Position numbers and translations under genes: made by a program. Below are positions 61,109 to 64,000 of a stretch of 64,000 nucleotides of DNA, piece by piece. This stretch comes from Cloeon dipterum (taxonomy: Eukaryota > Arthropoda > Insecta > Ephemeroptera > Baetidae): the NCBI RefSeq assembly GCF_949628265.1, contig NC_088786.1, forward strand, positions 23,457,681-23,521,680, read 5' to 3'. The notes beneath the pieces were generated by a model. The model saw only the letters and a program-made list of their open reading frames with translations, was not told the DNA's origin and ran no database searches. How positions within the stretch are numbered: position 1 is the stretch's first letter; each line of letters begins with the position of its first letter.

Positions 61109-64000
61109 TTACAAATTATGATCCACACTTGCTGAGCACTCGATGAACTGCTTGAGGCACTCCCCAAATTCTTGGAGTATTTTCTGCTCGATCTGTACAT
61201 CTTCCATCTCCATGGATTCCCCTTCTTGAGCTTGCGCCAGCAAGCACTGGCAAGTGGCATCAACAAGTCGTTGGTTCATGAAACCGAATGGTTGTCTACA
61301 ATGGTCACAAATAAATTAGTTAAACTCATTGCCAAATAGCTGCAAGGTTATATAGATCACTACTTAAAAGTTAGGACAGCAAACATACATACTTAAAAAG
61401 TGATCTGAGATAAAAGTTTAAAAAACAAAGATATTTACACTTTATTGAACTTTTATCAAATTTTTGACCGAACCATGCTTATCAAAATTATTTAAGTCAG
61501 CTTTATCCCCTCTTTCACTCACTCAAATTTGAATTAAAAACATTTTTGAAAGAGTCAGTAGAACAGCCTGGCAGAATAAGTGATACACACCTTGTGAGAT
61601 GCTGACTCGCCAACTGTGGCTTTCCTCGCTTTGTCATGGTGAGTCTTGCTCTACTTGCAGCATACAAATGCTGCTGCCTGGCCCTCAAACCGGCAGCGAG
61701 CACAACGTTCTCTCTGTCCAATTTCCGCTCCTCACTGTCCTCGAGGTTGCGGCAACCGACGCATTTGCACATGTGTGTGCAGGGAATTTTGGCCTGCAAG
61801 TTCTTAATGATTAACGAGTTCCAATCTAATTATTTGGTTCTGATTAAGTCCCTCGAAATTTGAAAAAAAAAATGCCCAAAATTAATAATCCATGATTTCT
61901 CCACATTTATTTCAAAATTGATATTCTCACACGAGGAAAAATTTTGATAATGATATTGCCACGTGCACATAGGCCAAATTTTGGAAATTTAGGATTATCA
62001 AAATGTTATGCATGTATGTTATGCCAGAATGTTTTGATTTTGACCTTAATCTCTAACCTACAAAGTTGATCACCACGGGCAAACTGTTTGGCTTCTAAAG
62101 TATAGCATGAACACAACGTTTTTTTAATTATCTCTGTCTGGAAAATATTATTCGCTTCGAAAAAAATCACCCATTTCAAAAATCGCAAACTTTGAGCCCA
62201 TGAAAAATAGGCCGTTTTGGCTTCCAAATTCAAGCAGATAAGCTTGTCCAACCAATACCAATATGACAGAAAAATTTACCTCAAAACATTCGCAATAATT
62301 CTTCAGGCAACCAGACCGCTTGCAGTTGCATCCCTTGTTGTGCCTTCGTTCATCTCCAGCCTGCGCTTTGCCAATCTTTGGCTTGAAAGCGGCTGGGTTC
62401 CTTTCCAGACACGCTCGTATGGCTCGTTGCCTGTCTTCCTCATGTTCCAAGTTGTTAAAACAAGTGTTGCAATTGCAGTTGAAGCAGAACTCGCCATTTG
62501 CAAAACAATCGCAATACCTAAGAGTATATTGAGCACATTGTTAAAATAAAATATCCAAATGAAGAAATGAATGGTACTTACAATTTCAAGCACTGAGATT
62601 TGGTGCAATTACAAGGCTTCCTTTTCAAATTTGTCTCTAGAGCCAGCTTGGCGTGACTTGCAGTTCGAGCGTCGAGGAGAGACTTTGGGCTTAGCTTTTG
62701 CTCCGGTTTTATTTTAATCTCAGCGGACACCGGAGTTACACTTTGAAGCTGCTCATAAATTTGGGTGGGTAGCACCATGAAGTTTCCGCCAGCAGTGGGA
62801 ACTAGAGTGCCACCAAGCTGAGTGACAGCTGCAGTGGAGACCTGACTCACTCTGCCGACTGTTGTTGCAGGCACAATGATTTTCTGTGGCTTGTTTGACA
62901 ATTGCTGCCAATTGGCTGCGAATGAATAGCCTGGCTGATTTTTTATCGAATCTCTTACAATCGATTGCGCTGGAGCGATAGGCACAACTTTTGGCGAGGC
63001 AGCCAACACGTTCTGTTTCACAGGCACCATTGTAGCCTTTGGAATTGACGGTGCATTTGGAGACGCGACAATACGGACAAACTGAAAAAAAGCATTGAAT
63101 TAATTTCATCGCAAAACACCACTTATCAAGCCTAAAATGCTTATGACTCCAGCCTTGGAATATTACTAAATATTGATTAGTGCACACCTGTCTGTTTCCA
63201 GGCAATTGAATGCCATCTCCAGAGGCACTAATAATATTTTGTGTAGCAGGAATTCTGATCATCCCAGTAGAACCAGGGGATGAGCTCAACGACTTTGTGC
63301 TTCCCTGTTGAGAAAATTAGTTAAATCCTTTTACATTTTTAGTATTAAACATGGCTTACAGCTTGTCGAATGATGACTTTCTGGGTGCCGGCAGCAATCT
63401 GTTTGACACCAAAGGATGGCTGGGTGTTAATGATGGGCTTAAGAGTAGGAGCTGGTAGTATTTTGGCTGGCGGCTTCTGTCCCTGGGTGATCATCGTAAT
63501 TTTCGGAGTTGATATGGTTCTGGGAGAGGCCACTTTGTGCAAATTCAGGTTTTGGTTGTTGGTCGAAGAGACAAGTGTCTTGCTAGATCCAAGAAAGCCC
63601 ATTTGTTGTGCCTGAGAAAGTGATATCCGTTGCACACTGGGCCCAGGCGTAGGACTGGCCGCAATAAGCTTGATTTGCTGAGGTGTGCCAGGAGATGAGG
63701 GAATCATAATTGGAGACTTGGTGGTTCCGCCCGAAATCACCAGCTTCGTAAAATTCTGAAATGAGTTTTGCATGAATTAGCAAGAAGGTTAAATTTTTTA
63801 TCAAATGAAACTACCTGCTTTTTAGGAGATGCGGGTGCTGGTCTGATGGTTGGCAGTTTGTTTGATGTGGAAGGAATAGGGCGTAGATGAATAAGGTTAC
63901 CATCTGAAGGTCTGGCTTGAGTAATAATTTGTGCGCTTCCCAAATCATGCGGTTGCTGAAGGAATAAGTAAGTTCCTTGCTCAATACCTTCTGCGACGTC
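61109..64000 (-). CDS. LIN54: LIN54 (Mip120) DREAM/MuvB DNA-binding subunit, C-terminal 593+ residues, 5' end outside window
   Basis: Seven exons read in frame: 63,955 (or beyond)-63,815, 63,755-63,360, 63,304-63,188, 63,081-62,582, 62,517-62,280, 61,793-61,591 and 61,295-61,109. Upstream exons are Pro/Ser/Thr/Gln-rich and probably disordered. Then come two CXC (tesmin/TSO1) cysteine-rich domains. The first is [28 protein letters not shown] and the second is [31 protein letters not shown]. They are joined by the conserved linker with [10 protein letters not shown]. Each keeps the Tyr of KLYCDC/KNYCEC that inserts into the DNA minor groove. The C-terminal helical region ([32 protein letters not shown]) is the part known to contact other MuvB subunits. 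LIN54 binds CHR elements of cell-cycle promoters. The frame stays open ([16 protein letters not shown]) to the window edge, so the first exon may extend beyond it. Confidence 0.95.

Noticed and set aside
62217..63615. Plus-strand frames opposite LIN54
   Set aside because: These are antisense shadows of LIN54 exons, whose own frame is confirmed by the CXC domains and splice phases.
1..64000. CRISPR arrays, rRNA, bacterial-type operons or an intact transposase/polymerase gene
   Set aside because: None was seen; direct repeats are limited to microsatellites and the dispersed repeats listed.

Overview
This is a window of animal nuclear DNA, most likely from an insect. Genes are split by GT-AG introns. 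Five of the seven genes have many short introns of about 55-400 bp, and one has introns of up to about 15 kb. There are long AT-rich intergenic and intronic tracts, (CT)n/(GA)n microsatellites and scattered decayed transposons. The insect assignment rests mainly on a tandem pair of gustatory-receptor-family seven-transmembrane genes. I cannot fix the order. No prokaryotic operon, CRISPR array, rRNA or convincing tRNA was seen. Layout: about 1-14,360 is non-coding apart from a LINE-like 3' fragment (3.3-3.7 kb), two long (CT)n arrays and a GC-rich, CRE-bearing block near 9.2 kb. From 14,364 to 33,614 (+) lies the 3' part of a PH-domain gene with very large introns and a 28-nt micro-exon; its first exon(s) were not found. 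About 35-42.4 kb is gene-poor. From 42.4 to 63.95 kb the window is gene-dense: a 250-residue coiled-coil protein (-), two tandem gustatory receptors (-), a MOV10-type SF1 RNA helicase of 17 coding exons with a C2H2 finger (-), the zinc-knuckle protein ZCCHC9 (+, single coding exon), and the C-terminal 593 residues of LIN54 (-), which continues past the window edge. The genes do not form one pathway. LIN54 is the DNA-binding subunit of the DREAM/MuvB cell-cycle repressor, ZCCHC9 is a nucleolar RNA-binding protein, and the MOV10-type helicase belongs to a family used in small-RNA silencing and restriction of transposons and viruses. The receptors are surface chemosensors. I rebuilt the exon-intron structures of all multi-exon genes by hand. 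Every reconstructed coding sequence stays in frame across every junction: 753 nt for the coiled-coil gene, 1233 and 1212 nt for the receptors, 3456 nt for the helicase and 1782 nt for LIN54. The points most worth a second look are a GC-AG intron in one receptor supported by its paralogue, hammerhead-ribozyme-like cores at three or four dispersed repeats (one inside an intron of the helicase gene), two short inverted-repeat (MITE-like) elements, and a two-copy dispersed repeat ending in a hairpin. I did not find a clearly new biological system.
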